This document shows, piece by piece, positions 54,500 to 64,000 of a stretch of DNA of 64,000 bases. The DNA is from Larix kaempferi (lineage: Eukaryota; Streptophyta; Pinopsida; Pinales; Pinaceae), in the NCBI GenBank assembly GCA_027924585.1, contig BSBM01000597.1, positions 3,266,001 through 3,330,000 on the forward strand, in the 5' to 3' direction. The first letter of the stretch is position 1. Every line of letters starts with the position of its first letter. Made by a program: the position numbers and the translations under genes. The notes under the pieces are model-generated. The model worked only from the letters and a program-made list of their open reading frames with translations, did no database searches and was not told the origin of the DNA.

Positions 54500-55672
54500 C
54501 ATGTTCTATGATCACTTGAAGGGAAGGAACATACAGATGGATTGACACTGGATTTGGTCTGATTGGTGTGCTGGTCAGTTCAAAAATGCACGCATATTTC
54601 AGTGGTTGTGTTCATTGCATAAAAACTACAAAGTGCCACATATGTGGAACTATTTTGAGATTGGGCATGGTAAAGGAGAGCATGATGGAGCCGGTGCATG
54701 TGTCAAAATAGCCCTATGAAGAGAGGAATTTAAAGTATCTACAGAATCTACCATTCTAAATGCTCAATCTACAGTCAGGTGGTGCACGTCAGTAATGGGA
54801 GAGGAATCAACTATGCGAGTAGAATCCACAAGAAAGAGACATGTGGAGAGATTTTTTTTGGAGGTGGTAGACATAGATCGTTCACATGCATGGGAATGCA
54901 AGACTGTGCCTAGGACTCGTGGCTTTCATTTGGTTCGAAGCTCTGATAACCCAGTATTTGAAATTTGGACCAGAAAACTCGCTTGTTTTTGCCCGCCTTC
55001 TTGTGATGGTGACTAAGATGGGTGTGAATCATTGGATTGGGTTGATGGATGGGATCGCATATCACTTGCACTTGATGAGCATGCAATTGTTGAGTTAACT
55101 CCGTTGGAAGAAGACCAATCATCTATTTCTGCAGATTTTGATCATGTCTCAGACCTTGTACAACCCGGTATGATGCATTTCCTTAACATTTTTTGTTTGT
55201 TTACGTAGTCTTCAAATGCACATTAATGGCCTTGTATCGCACGAAAAATATTTTGATCATATACCTACAATCATATAATGCAGGGCACATATGCGCAGTG
55301 GTTGCCTCAAAAGATACTGAATGTGGTGATGATTACTGGTTGGCACGTTGTATAGATGGAAAGCAAACCCTCATTATGTCCATGACTGACGATGAAAACA
55401 ACCACTTTCCAACTGGGTCTATGGTTGTTAAAGGTGAATACTTGACACGGGACAACAATGCAAGAAAGAAGGGTGGATATGTTTACAGGGATTACAAACC
55501 AGGTGCAAGTGTGTATCACTTTACCAACTTAATCATTGGCACAAACCTCCAGGTACGAACAATGCCTAGTCAAAATACATCGAAGGTACACTACTTCTTA
55601 CCAGATACAGAGCACGAGAGACTAATGGAGACCATCAGTATAAGAGATGATCCAGAGGGCTTGGTTGTATGA
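54500..55672 (+). pseudogene. Transposase-like two-exon gene, SDxCAGQFKN / GHGKGxxDGAGA family
   Basis: Exon 1 (about 54500-55167): FYDHLKGRNIQMD, then HWIWSDWCAGQFKNARIFQW, LCSLHKNYKVPHMWNYFEIG, HGKGEHDGAGACVKIAL, STESTILNAQSTVRWCTSVM, a basic segment, FFLEVVDIDRSHAWECKTVP, GFHLVRSSDNPVFEIWTRKL and ACFCPPSCDGD. Intron 55168-55283 has a GT donor (CCCGGTATGA) and AG acceptor (TAATGCAG) and keeps the frame. Exon 2 (55284-55672): GHICAVVASKD, DDYWLARCIDGKQTLIMSMT, FPTGSMVVKGEYLTRDNN, YVYRDYKPGASVYHFTNLII, YFLPDTEHERLMETISIRDD, end PEGLVV. The SDG(C/A)AxQ(Y/F)K and GHGKGxxDGAG pattern occurs in uncharacterised animal and plant proteins I remember as transposon-associated; the Asp/His residues could be catalytic but this is unproven. 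Stops near 54529, 54718 and 55014, and SDG changed to SDW, show it is broken. Confidence 0.7.
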
Positions 55673-55925
55673 TAATAGGTGGGATCTAGCATGATGAGGT
55701 ACGTTACATACTTTTAATACTATACTATTTATACTATTTGTAATTGAATATTGATATATGCTCAATTTTCACATCTATGTTTCATATGAATATGTCAATT
55801 TTGTGTTCTTGATATGCCAAATTTACGTTTACGTTGTTTATAAATATGCCAAAAGTTCTCTTGTATGTCAAGTTTATGAATATGCCATTTTTTACATATG
55901 ATCAGTAAACCCTAAAATTATATTA

Positions 55926-56384
55926 TAAAACTGAGCAAAACCCTAGTTTACGAAATGAATGCACAATGAAGCCACTGGGCCATGGGGAGACGAGGGAGAG
56001 GGACCCCTAGAGGTAATCGCATGCCAAGAGACCAACAGAGTCGACGGTTCGTCAGTCCGACGTCCGGTTTTCGAATTATGTCGAGTTGCAAGTCGCATGA
56101 AAATGTCGTTCAGGGACACTTGGTGAATTTCTGTCTGGGAGCCAAAAAGCAAACGGAGCAGCAAGATTGTGTGCCATTGGCTCCTGCAAATGTGTGTGGG
56201 CAATCCCGACATGGGAACACTGCCAACACTGGCTTGGGGGAGGGTTTTGCAGAGTTGACCCACCAATGCGAGATTGCATGCAATAAAACTGAGCAAAACC
56301 CTAGTTTACGAAATGAATGCACAATGAAGCCACTGGGCCATGGGGAGACGAGGGAGAGGGACCCCTCGAGGTAATCGCATGCCA
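55926..56384. repeat. 101-bp direct repeat pair, 358 bp apart
   Basis: TAAAACTGAGCAAAACCCTA through GAGGTAATCGCATGCCA is present at 55926-56026 and 56284-56384 with one difference noticed (CCCCTAGAGG versus CCCCTCGAGG). Near-identity points to a recent duplication inside the transposon. Confidence 0.93.
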
Positions 56385-56661
56385 GGATTCCAGCTCCATG
56401 CCTAGTTCGTGGGGCCTCTCCTTGAACGTAGAGGTATGGGATGCTTAAAGATCTCTGAACATTTCTGCTCATTTAGTATATGCTCTAGGTTTTGCATGGT
56501 TTAGCTCTTGGTTATTATATCATTCTCCAAAGGAACTGGAAATCCTTCTTTGTGACCTGACACTGATGCAGTTTTCATACGCGTGTCTATATCTTTATCA
56601 CCTTCAAGCCAGGCATCTCTAACCTATGCAGTTTCCCCAAACACTTGGCCAGGTTCAACCT

Positions 56662-56777
56662 AAATCTTAATCCTCTCCTTGAGCTCAAGCCGTTCCTGCT
56701 CACCATCATCATAGACAACAAATCTTAATCCTCTCCTTGAGCTCAAGCAGTTCCTGCTCACCATCATCATAGAAAAC
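56662..56777. repeat. 58-bp tandem duplication
   Basis: AAATCTTAATCCTCTCCTTG, AGCTCAAGC and TTCCTGCTCACCATCATCAT occur in two adjacent copies, almost identical. Confidence 0.93.
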
Positions 56778-57019
56778 AAGGTGCCAATTTTTTTTCGCAT
56801 CAAACGACCTTACCTGCCTAGAGCACCATTTCTTATTCAAGGGCCAGTAAACCTGAATTTTTTTCCAATTACACTCGACGGTAAAGCATAATTACATTCT
56901 CCTCTTCTAACTTCCTAGAAAATCGTTGGCTACTTTGTTAGCCGCAATTGTTGTGTTGCTGCAGACCCAACAGTGGTTACTGGTTAGGGATGGGGATTAC
57001 ACTTTTAGCTCATCAATTT

Positions 57020-57420
57020 CTCTCTTCAATCTCTTCCCCTTACTGAACATAGCAACCAGAACCTTCCCTGAAGGAGGATCGCCAGAACCATAGGATCACT
57101 AGAACCAGAGGAACCTTCTACAACAGTCTTCCCGAGCTTCTTGTTTTCCACCAGAAGCTCTTCTGGTTCTTCCTCTTCCTCTTTTTCTTCTTCCTTATCC
57201 AAACTAGGTTTTACTATTTTCAAAGACGGTGAAGTGCTGTCAACATGGCCATTGGCCATGTTCTTCCCTTGCTTGCGCCACTAGTTCCACCCCAGATTCC
57301 TGCCGCCTGACAAGGTGTCGTTTGGAGCTTTCTCCGTCATATTTTTTTGTTGCTTTGAGCCAGTTTTCATCTCGGAATTAACCATTCCCTCTCCAACATA
57401 AATTCTCACCTTAAACTTGC
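57020..57420 (-). pseudogene. Captured acidic-protein fragment, identity unknown
   Basis: Minus strand. A frame from about 57390 reads MVNSEMKTGSKQQKNMTEKA, PNDTLSGGRNLGWN, one stop, WRKQGKNMANGHVDSTSPSL, KIVKPSLDKEEEKEEEEEPE, ELLVENKKLGKTVVEGSSGS, after which a frameshift leads to MFSKGKRLKREIDELKV-like sequence. The acidic run followed by a basic segment is typical of plant nuclear proteins, but I cannot name it. A TAA/TAG-type stop and the frameshift make it a pseudogene fragment. Confidence 0.45.
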
Positions 57421-58082
57421 TTTCTACTACACGAAAAAACTTGAAGGTCTTTTTACTCTACAGTATAGAGCCTTCAAATGACCATTTTGTTTACGGATTT
57501 GTTCGGCTTTCTAGTTTTTCGGCCCACATGGCCAACTATTGAAACACCCATAGCATCTCTGTGCTCATGTGTCCAACTAGATACTGTCCTCCTTCTAAAA
57601 TTGGGATTGACAAGAGGAATTTGAGAATTCCTATTACACTGTTACTCATATATAATTTGTTTCAGTCACTTACCACCAACCAACGATGTACTTATTCCTT
57701 CACTTACTATTCAATCGATTGTAGGAATTCATGGTTTGGGAAATAGAGCAGCCATACATGAATGGTTCGTCTATTCCCTCTGGGCCGGAGAATGAGAATG
57801 GCAGCGATAGCTTCTTTCGCCATGGCGTACCTGAACAGAGACAAAGCATAGAACAATGACAGCTTCTTTTGCCATGGCATAGAAAGGGAAGAATTTGTGT
57901 CGAAGAGCCGTCGTTGAACAAAGACAAGCATAGATGTTACTTTAGTGGAGCGCGGGGATGTGAAATTCAAAATTCAAATTCATCTCTTGGAAACGATGTC
58001 ATAACAGTGAAGCGATGGGATATATGTCATGCATATCATGCATGGCTAGGCTCTTGGTATATGCCATGCAGGACATGCTAAC

Positions 58083-58194
58083 AATGTAGCCGGAAAACTC
58101 TTTGCCGAGAAATATAGGATGCGCACGAGAGTAGTACGTGTTAGAGCCCTGCAACAGACTTAATTAGTCTGCTGCGGGGTGCATATTACTTGCC
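58083..58194 (-). repeat. Right terminal inverted repeat
   Basis: Reverse complement starts GGCAAGTAATATGCACCCCG, then CAGCAGACTAATTAAGTCT, GTTGCAGGGCTCTAACACG, CATCC and GAGTTTTCCGG. It parallels 45058-45186 apart from the 20-bp duplication there. Confidence 0.88.
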
Positions 58195-58203
58195 CTCTGC
58201 AAC
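58195..58203. repeat. Right 9-bp target-site duplication
   Basis: CTCTGCAAC directly follows CTTGCC, the end of the right inverted repeat. Confidence 0.8.
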
Positions 58204-61200
58204 ATTTCATATTGTACCATAAAATTATTGGACAACGTGATCAAATTTTTAAATAAGTACAAACTTGAATATTGAAATAAAACTTAAAATTAAAGAGTGC
58301 TATAAACTTCATCCACTCAAAATAAAGCACTGATGCTCACATGCATGACAATGGAGATGTTTTAACGATAAGAACATTGCTCATATGTATTTGTCATGAC
58401 AAGCAGCTCTATATTCAGAGCTCGTAGAAACCACAACCGATGTTCTTTATCCTAAAATCAACCTCGATGATACATAAATTTAAACAAGTATCTTTAATAG
58501 ATACCAAACATTGTCCCGAAAATACTATCAAAATATTCTTATAATTCATTTGTAGGATATAGCTGAGATCATTAGGCATACTGTAAAAATTACAAAATCT
58601 GATCAATAATCTTTGTAAATAGAATCTGAAATTGTTAAAAACTATCTTATGCTTAAAACTTTTACACAGTAGATGACATTATAGCTCAAACTATGTTTTG
58701 TTATGACATCTAACATATTATAAACATCGAATATTGGCATGCTCAAGTACCAATAAAATATATAAAAATTGTCTCCTCTTGAATTTTGGAAGAAAAGCCT
58801 TGCCGCATCCATTAAATTGCATAGTACTCAGTTTGAAAATTCTCAAATGGAAACTATAGCAAAGGAAGTTGTATATATTTCTGATTAAATTCCACTCATG
58901 CATAATGTAAGAGAAGGTTGAACATAACATTGTCAAATAATATGTATTCAGGATCACCTTTTGTAGATGCATTAGATGAGGGCAAACCAAATGCCTTGTA
59001 TATGTTTATTCTTCAATTTAAATTTAATCCTAAAGTTATCAAATTTATACCCATAGCTAATATTGTTAAATTAGGCTCACTCATCTTGATAACACCAAGA
59101 AAGCTTAGTAATTCAAACTTATTAATAGGTGATTGAAGTGCTTGCATAGATTTCAAACCTTGATCTCTGGCCGACTAACCAAAACTGTGACTAGTTTTGA
59201 TGATGTTAATACTGAGCTAAAGAAGTTGATCATATGATCCCAAGCTACTTGCTATATTATTGATCCCAGAAGAGCAGAAACTAAGAACAAACAAAGTAGT
59301 TTTAATGTCAGGTAGTCTATAAACACTTGAATCTTATAAAACAAAATGTTACTATATGCTAAAGTGGCATTATTTTCTAAATCTATAAATCAAAAGAATA
59401 GTGTGTCAAAATATTGTTTCTATAAGCATTACCTGAGAATGATCTAAAACAAAAATTCCATGAGAAAATGGAAACAGATTAGTCTAGCCATGTAAATGGA
59501 GAAGATTGGGAGGGTTTTCAGATGCAAAAGTAACTCCTCCATTACTAGTTGATAGACCAGGAGGAACTAGGTTTTGTTTGTGCTATGGCTGGCGATGAAA
59601 AACATATGAACCTCCCAATGAAAACCCAATAGATCTTGACATCTAGAAAAAGAGAACAACTTCTTAAGATCCATACCTTGCATTTATATTGTAACTTTGA
59701 AACTATGCAACTGTATCATTTTACAGAACATGGTTTACATAGACACCATTTATAGAGTGCATTCAAGATATCAATAAACTCAGATATAAATCAGTCATAT
59801 CCTAAATATTTCAAAAGGAGCGATAGTGCCATACCTTGATTGACAACCTTACACAGTGGTGCATCTAACGACAAATCAACCTCTATTTTAGGTGAATAGC
59901 AAGCTACTATTACAAGTTATCTCAGTGTATTGTTAAATGGAATAACATATCGCTAACGCCATTAAAACTTGGCCTTCAACACTAATTAAAATTTCTCCAA
60001 TATTTAATTATACTGCACTCCAGGGTTGCAGTAACCACACAATTGATTCTACAAGAATGATAACATGAGTTTTCTTATCCAACTAACTGGGTTCCGATAG
60101 TTGAAGGGTAGTACTTATGTTCAGTTGTCACTGATTTGGTTTATTTATTGAAATAAATTACAGAGGTGCGAATGCAAGTTGATCAAAATTAAGTCTTGCT
60201 ACCTTGGGTCATGGACCGCCCACTTGTATGACTTCCCATAAATAAATTCCTTTCTACATTATTCATCCACATTTGACATTTGTTTCACAAAATGTGAGAT
60301 GAATATTCTGTGTTTAAGATAAAGATGCAGCTTGAATGGCCTAATCTCAGCCCCCAAAATTATGATTAATGTACAGTCTTCAAATAGATACCAGTCATCT
60401 ACTATAATCTCAGCAATAACGTGCAACTTAAGCCTTACGACCAACTTCTCGTGCTGAATTTACATGTGATAATAGTTAGCAAGTAGGTAATTATAGTTAG
60501 ATAGCAATGGTCTATATAGTGAGATTTATTAGCCCTACATGCCATGGAACTATAAGGAGTTACATGTAACAGAGTGGTATTAATACGTGGTCGTCTCTCT
60601 GAAATTAATATAAAGAGTAAATCCCATATTATCCTCGTAATTAAAATCAAGGAACATAGATTACATATACCTGAGTTGACTAATCTCTGTAAAGGCTGAA
60701 TATGAAATAGCTTACATAGTTCATGGAACTATCCTTTCTTAATAGACTTAATCACTACATTATAGGTTAACTAAGACCTGCCATGTAGACATTTTCCTAC
60801 TCAATGTCGAGCGCATGTGATTTTGTTTTTTGTACTACAACCCATTAAGATGCCTTTACATTGTATAGACACTATAAAGAGTTATAGTGCCCAAGCGTGA
60901 TTAGTCTGAACTGGCGCAGCAAAAAATTTAACATTTATGCTGGATGGGAACAATGGATCTAGTTCTTCATCTGTCTGCTTGATATTTCATGCAGCTTGGC
61001 AGATGTTCAATTTCTGCATTCATAACAGCCATATAAGGGGCACTGGGATTTTTTCATTTCATCCTTTAGGGTGGCTTATTACATGGGAATAATTATATAT
61101 GGCCAACAGATTTATAACACCTACAATTTAGGAAATGAGATCCACAACATCTATACAACCAACAAATTTATGATAGATAAGATTTGAAAAACACAAGATT

Positions 61201-61760
61201 TATAACAAACAAATATTCGTAATGGCTGTGATATGGAAATCACAGATCCATAACTTGGAACAACAAATTTCTTTTAACTGACGGATCTAATTACTGTGTA
61301 ACAACATGAATAATTTAAACCAAAATCTAACCATTCATGAATCTCGTATTCTCCTTAATCAAAACTAGTAGATCTAAGCGAACTTGCAATGACAACAGGA
61401 CGGCGGCGATCACCTTATCTTCTGGCGCCTTACCTCCTAGAAATTATACAGACTATGATCGACAGCAATGAATCCTGAGTTAAGTGATTGGTTCTTGGCT
61501 TCCTGGCACTAACCTTCAGTCTATGCTTGGCCATGGTGGTGAAAAATATCTACAATTCCTTATGCATTGATTCATGATAAATGGGAATCAAACAATGAAT
61601 ACTATAATAATTTCATATTATTTTCCATCTTTCCATATTATCCTCCATCTTTTGGGATGTATTAAGCGAATACCATATTCACGAATAAAAAAGAAAATTG
61701 AAATTATATTATCATGGATCCAGAACCCTCACAAGAATCTAAGAAAAAAAACTCTATTTG
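58204..61760 (-). other. Intergenic or intronic DNA with exon-like islands on the minus strand
   Basis: No complete gene. On the minus strand three islands look like exons. 59642-59485 (MSRSIGFSLGGSYVFHRQP, one stop, HKQNLVPPGLSTSNGGVTFA, SENPPNLLHLHG) is preceded by a TTTCTAG acceptor. 59886-59840 (IEVDLSLDAPLCKVVNQ) is followed by a GTATGG donor. 60225-60190 (MGSHTSGRSMTQ) is followed by a GTAGCA donor. They could be remains of one split gene whose other exons I cannot find. No family was recognised. Confidence 0.3.
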
Positions 61761-62152
61761 CAATCACCAATCCAGAAGATATCTCTGAAACCAACTTAGC
61801 CCTTTTAATCACATAGGATTAAAAAAATATTGCAACCCGCAAGCAACAGAAAATGATTTGCATAGCGAAAACCCAAATGATAAAAATAATGCAATCACTA
61901 ATCCAGAAGATATCTCTGAAACTAACTTAGCCCTTTTAATCACATAAGCCTAAAAAAATATTGGCAACCCGCAAGCAACAGAAAACGATTTGCACAGCCA
62001 AAACCCAAATGATAAAAATAATGCAATCACTAATCCATAAGATATCTCTGAAACCAACTTAGCCCTTTTAATCACATAAGCTTAAAAAAATCTTGGCAAC
62101 CCGCAAGCAACAGAAAACGATTTGCACAGCCAAAACCCAAATGATAAAAATA
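61761..62152. repeat. 131-132 bp tandem repeat, three copies
   Basis: Copies start near 61761, 61892 and 62024 with CAATCACTAATCCAGAAGAT. They share CTCTGAAACCAACTTAGCCC, GCAACCCGCAAGCAACAGAA and CAAAACCCAAATGATAAAAA. The second and third copies are nearly identical and the first is more diverged, which shows the direction of expansion. Confidence 0.93.
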
Positions 62153-62439
62153 AAGGCAGAGCCCAAATAAGCGCTTAGAACTAGAGATACCAAATTAGGC
62201 GAGAGCATATTTAAGTAATTTGCATGGTAACAGCATTCATGATTTGAGGAAGGGGGATTACCGGCGATAATAAGTCGAAGTTTGACCCTGAACCTATAGG
62301 CGTCCTGTGATTAGCTCTCATTTTTCTGTCACAAAAGAAACATGTGATAAAGAAAGAAATAACAGGACTTTTGACAAGCTATGGCTCTCGATCTAGCTCG
62401 AATGCTGCCTCTACTCCTCTTGCCTCTATGGTTGACGGC
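62153..62439 (-). other. No supportable gene; possible first exon on the minus strand
   Basis: Minus-strand MRANHRTPIGSGSNFDLLSP begins at about 62322 and is followed by CCGGTAATC, a possible donor. The context is consistent with a first exon of the decayed minus-strand gene hinted at in 59.5-60.2 kb, but there is no independent support. Confidence 0.25.
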
Positions 62440-62767
62440 TAAGGATCTTGATCTAGAACTGTTCCAAGCATCTTTGCTTCTGCAATCTCGTCTCGATAAA
62501 CCACTAGATCTATAAACCCTCCCCCGGATCTCGATATCAAACTTCTCCAGTCACCTTTGCTTCTGCAGGCTCGTCTGGATAAACCACTGGATCTGTAAAC
62601 CCTCCCTAGATCTCGATCTTAAACTTTTGTGGGCACCCTTTATTATGCAATCTCAGTCAACCACTGGATCTGTAGACCCTCCCTAGATCTCAATCTCGAA
62701 CTGCTCCAGGCACCTTTGCTTCTGCAAGCTTGTCTTGGTCAACCACTGGATCTGTAGACCCTCCCCA
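62440..62767. repeat. About 80-bp tandem repeat, four copies
   Basis: Units contain GATCTCGATCTCGAACTGCT, CCAGGCACCTTTGCTTCTGC, AACCACTGGATCTGTAGACC and CTCCCT. They begin near 62445, 62527, 62609 and 62685. The third copy is the most divergent (CACCCTTTATTATGC). Confidence 0.9.
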
Positions 62768-63188
62768 AACTTTTTGAAATTTGCTTTTTGGAGGGAATGA
62801 AAAGGTTGTATGCCCTTTAACATCAATTATATGGGGTAGGAGGGAGGAGGGAGCGGGTGGCAGGAGGGAGAGGTGGGTACAGTTTTTTTTTTAATTATTT
62901 AATTTTTATTCTTTTAATTTTTAAATTTTGTAATGATTTTTATTTTTTTATTTTTGTTAAGGTTTTTTAATTTTTTTAATTTTATTTTTTAAAAAATTTT
63001 ACTTGATTGTATTTATTTATTTTCAATAATCATATAGATATATGCAACAAAAATTATAAGAAAAATGCAACTTACATAAATATCATAAGAAAAAATGCAA
63101 TTTAAATGTATCAATATCAACTTGTATGAGAGGTTTTGCTTATCTTTTGTACTAATTTGTAACTTGATATTGTTATGGTATATACTTA
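62768..63188. other. AT-rich sequence, T-rich tract
   Basis: No gene. 62820-62880 is G-rich (GGGAGGAGGGAGCGGG) and is followed by a long T/A-rich stretch to about 63000, possibly a simple-sequence region at the edge of the CACTA fragment. Confidence 0.5.
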
Positions 63189-63490
63189 AGTTACTTATTA
63201 GTGACTTACAATGATAAAATCTAGGGATTAGGGGCATCTGGTATAATACCTTTCATAGCATTTTATTTTCTTTGAACATTGCATGGTAGTGTGGCTCTCT
63301 TTATTTAGATCATTTTTCATATTTTCCAAATTGCCTATGGTATAGCATGAAATCATTCACACAAGCATAGTATTTCTTGTAATTGATCCCTAAACTAGTC
63401 GTCAACTTGAGTGCTTTTTGGCACGAGGGTGGAAGAGCATTATCTTCAAGAAAATATTCTCCTTTAATAACATGGACATCAATTAACACA
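63189..63490 (-). pseudogene. CACTA (En/Spm) tnp2 transposase fragment
   Basis: Minus strand. NALPPSCQKALKL, LGINYKKYYACVNDFMLY, HRQFGKYEK (then stops), followed by MFKENKML and VLYQMPLIPRFYHCKS. Tnp2 transposases of plant CACTA elements carry LPxSxxEAxKLLxxLGLxYxxIxACxNDCxLYxKEYxxxxxCPxCxxSRW...KVLRxFPLIPRLxRL here. The first CxN-D-C has become CVND-F and the zinc-like CPxC is absent. Only this N-terminal part remains; the catalytic domain would lie at lower coordinates and is not found. Confidence 0.72.
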
Positions 63491-63599
63491 CATATAGATG
63501 TTCATTGAAATAAAGAAACATTGAAAACAATAATGAAAACAAACTTAATTTTCACTTGCATCAATCAAGCACATACCGAGACAATCCCTTCAATAAATT

Positions 63600-64000
63600 G
63601 ATCTAAATTTTGAATATTGTGTGGTTAGGTTCTTGGGATCATGGTGCTAATCATGGGCTTAAAATCCATGAATACTTTTATGGTGAATAAGAAGCCCATG
63701 AATACATTTGGGGTGTATGTGAAACCCAACCCATGCAAGGGTATGCCCTTGTCTAAGAGCTAGGACCTCAACACCTTAGTGGGTTTTACACTCTACTACC
63801 TTTCTCTTTTTCTTTTCCTCCAAAATAAAAACACACAAAATCATAAGACTTACTTGGCTTTGGTCCTTAATCTCGCAATTTGTCTCCTTCTCCCTATCTA
63901 ATCGTCCATCTTGTTCTTCTTGGCCTTTTTTGTTGCATATGCCTCCATATGGGTTAGAAACTCCTCTCTAATCTCTGTATTAACTTCAAGGCATGGTTTA
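63600..64000 (-). pseudogene. Upstream exons of the CACTA fragment
   Basis: Minus strand. A terminal exon at 64000-63860 reads NTEIREEFLTHMEAYATKKA, KKNKMDD, a stop, then RRRQIARLRTKAK, followed by a TAAGT donor-like end. A short piece near 63600 reads IQNLDQFIEGIVSV. They lie upstream of and in the same direction as the tnp2 fragment. Identity is inferred from position only. Confidence 0.4.

Larger units (their letters stand above)
55673..56970. other. Transposon interior with two local duplications
   Basis: No gene supportable. A 101-bp direct repeat is at 55926-56026 and 56284-56384 (offset 358). A 58-bp tandem repeat is at 56662-56719 and 56720-56777. The 130-codon frame 55982-56374 crosses the first duplication and shows no known motif. 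Confidence 0.5.
45058..58194. mobile_element. 13.1 kb terminal-inverted-repeat DNA transposon, possibly of a new type
   Basis: Bounded by long inverted repeats (45058-45186 and 58083-58194) beginning GGCAAG and ending CTTGCC, with a 9-bp target duplication. Long TIRs and 9-bp duplications are Mutator-like features. Contents, left to right: an abscisic-acid receptor fragment, AT-rich DNA with local duplications, four blocks of GTATATACACTRGTG palindromic minisatellite, a 66-bp repeat block, a 1.4 kb array of CGTATATGCGCA palindromes, a two-exon transposase-like gene remnant, two local duplications and an acidic-protein fragment. No MuDR-like protein was recognised. Either the element is non-autonomous and carries captured sequence, or the 54.5 kb gene is its own divergent transposase. 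Confidence 0.85.

Noticed and set aside
51450-54519. Long open frames on both strands (up to 350 codons) through the palindromic arrays
   Set aside because: They consist of the same few residues repeated (YTSVYT, IRKLPYM) in several frames at once, as expected when a stop-free repeat unit is tandemly multiplied.
55982-56374. 130-codon plus-strand gene with a Cys-rich end
   Set aside because: It spans most of a recent 101-bp duplication on both sides and an opposite-strand frame is equally long; no motif supports either.
1-64000. Bacterial or organellar origin
   Set aside because: LTR retrotransposons, introns, plant tRNA primer sites and CACTA remnants throughout; no operons, rRNA genes or organellar genes.

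Overview
This window looks like repeat-dominated nuclear DNA of a land plant with a large genome. A gymnosperm is my best guess, but I cannot prove it from sequence alone. The evidence is a dense pile of old, mutually nested Ty1/copia and Ty3/gypsy retrotransposons, tRNA-Met and tRNA-Asp type primer binding sites, plant CACTA (En/Spm) transposon remnants, and a captured fragment of a PYR/PYL/RCAR abscisic-acid receptor gene. No intact host gene was recognised. Nearly every coding region carries stops or frameshifts.

Layout. 1-17.4 kb is a three-level nest. A plus-strand copia element (A) is split inside gag by a 13.6 kb minus-strand gypsy (B, LTRs 1664-2141 and 14769-15301). B is split in its protease region by a plus-strand gypsy (C, LTRs 5530-6224 and 12876-13569, perfect 5-bp target duplication GTAAT). 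Copia A resumes at 15302 and stops in reverse transcriptase at about 17433, where a truncated minus-strand copia (D, 5' LTR 18946-19636) begins. 19.7-25.5 kb is a minus-strand gypsy (E) of the same architectural type as C, with an extra gag-like segment between protease and reverse transcriptase and a long decayed frame downstream of integrase. 27.1-30.3 kb is a decayed plus-strand gypsy (F). 30.8-36 kb is AT-rich sequence with short duplications and one unexplained 150-codon frame. 36-42.3 kb is a patchwork of copia and gypsy pieces (G, H, I, J); J carries two unusual tandem arrays between its RNase H and its 3' LTR.

42.3-64 kb is dominated by DNA transposons. A CACTA-type terminus at 42296, a tRNA-like sequence, TnpA-like repeated exons at 43.4-44.0 kb (minus) and a tnp2 transposase fragment at 63.2-63.5 kb (minus) may belong to one CACTA element. 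Between them lies a 13,137-bp element (45058-58194) bounded by ~110-130 bp terminal inverted repeats and a 9-bp target duplication (TTCTGCAAC/CTCTGCAAC). It contains a two-exon gene remnant with an SDxCAGQFKN ... GHGKGxxDGAGA signature, a PYL receptor fragment, an acidic-protein fragment, and about 3 kb of near-palindromic minisatellites in two sequence classes. This element is the most interesting object here. Its termini and duplication resemble Mutator-like elements, yet the visible transposase-like protein is not a recognisable MuDR protein.

How it fits together: the window records successive insertions. Nesting order gives relative age (A before B before C). The 13.1 kb element is an intact-ended late insertion into sequence that may itself be CACTA. 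All functional calls are from reading motifs; no database search was possible.
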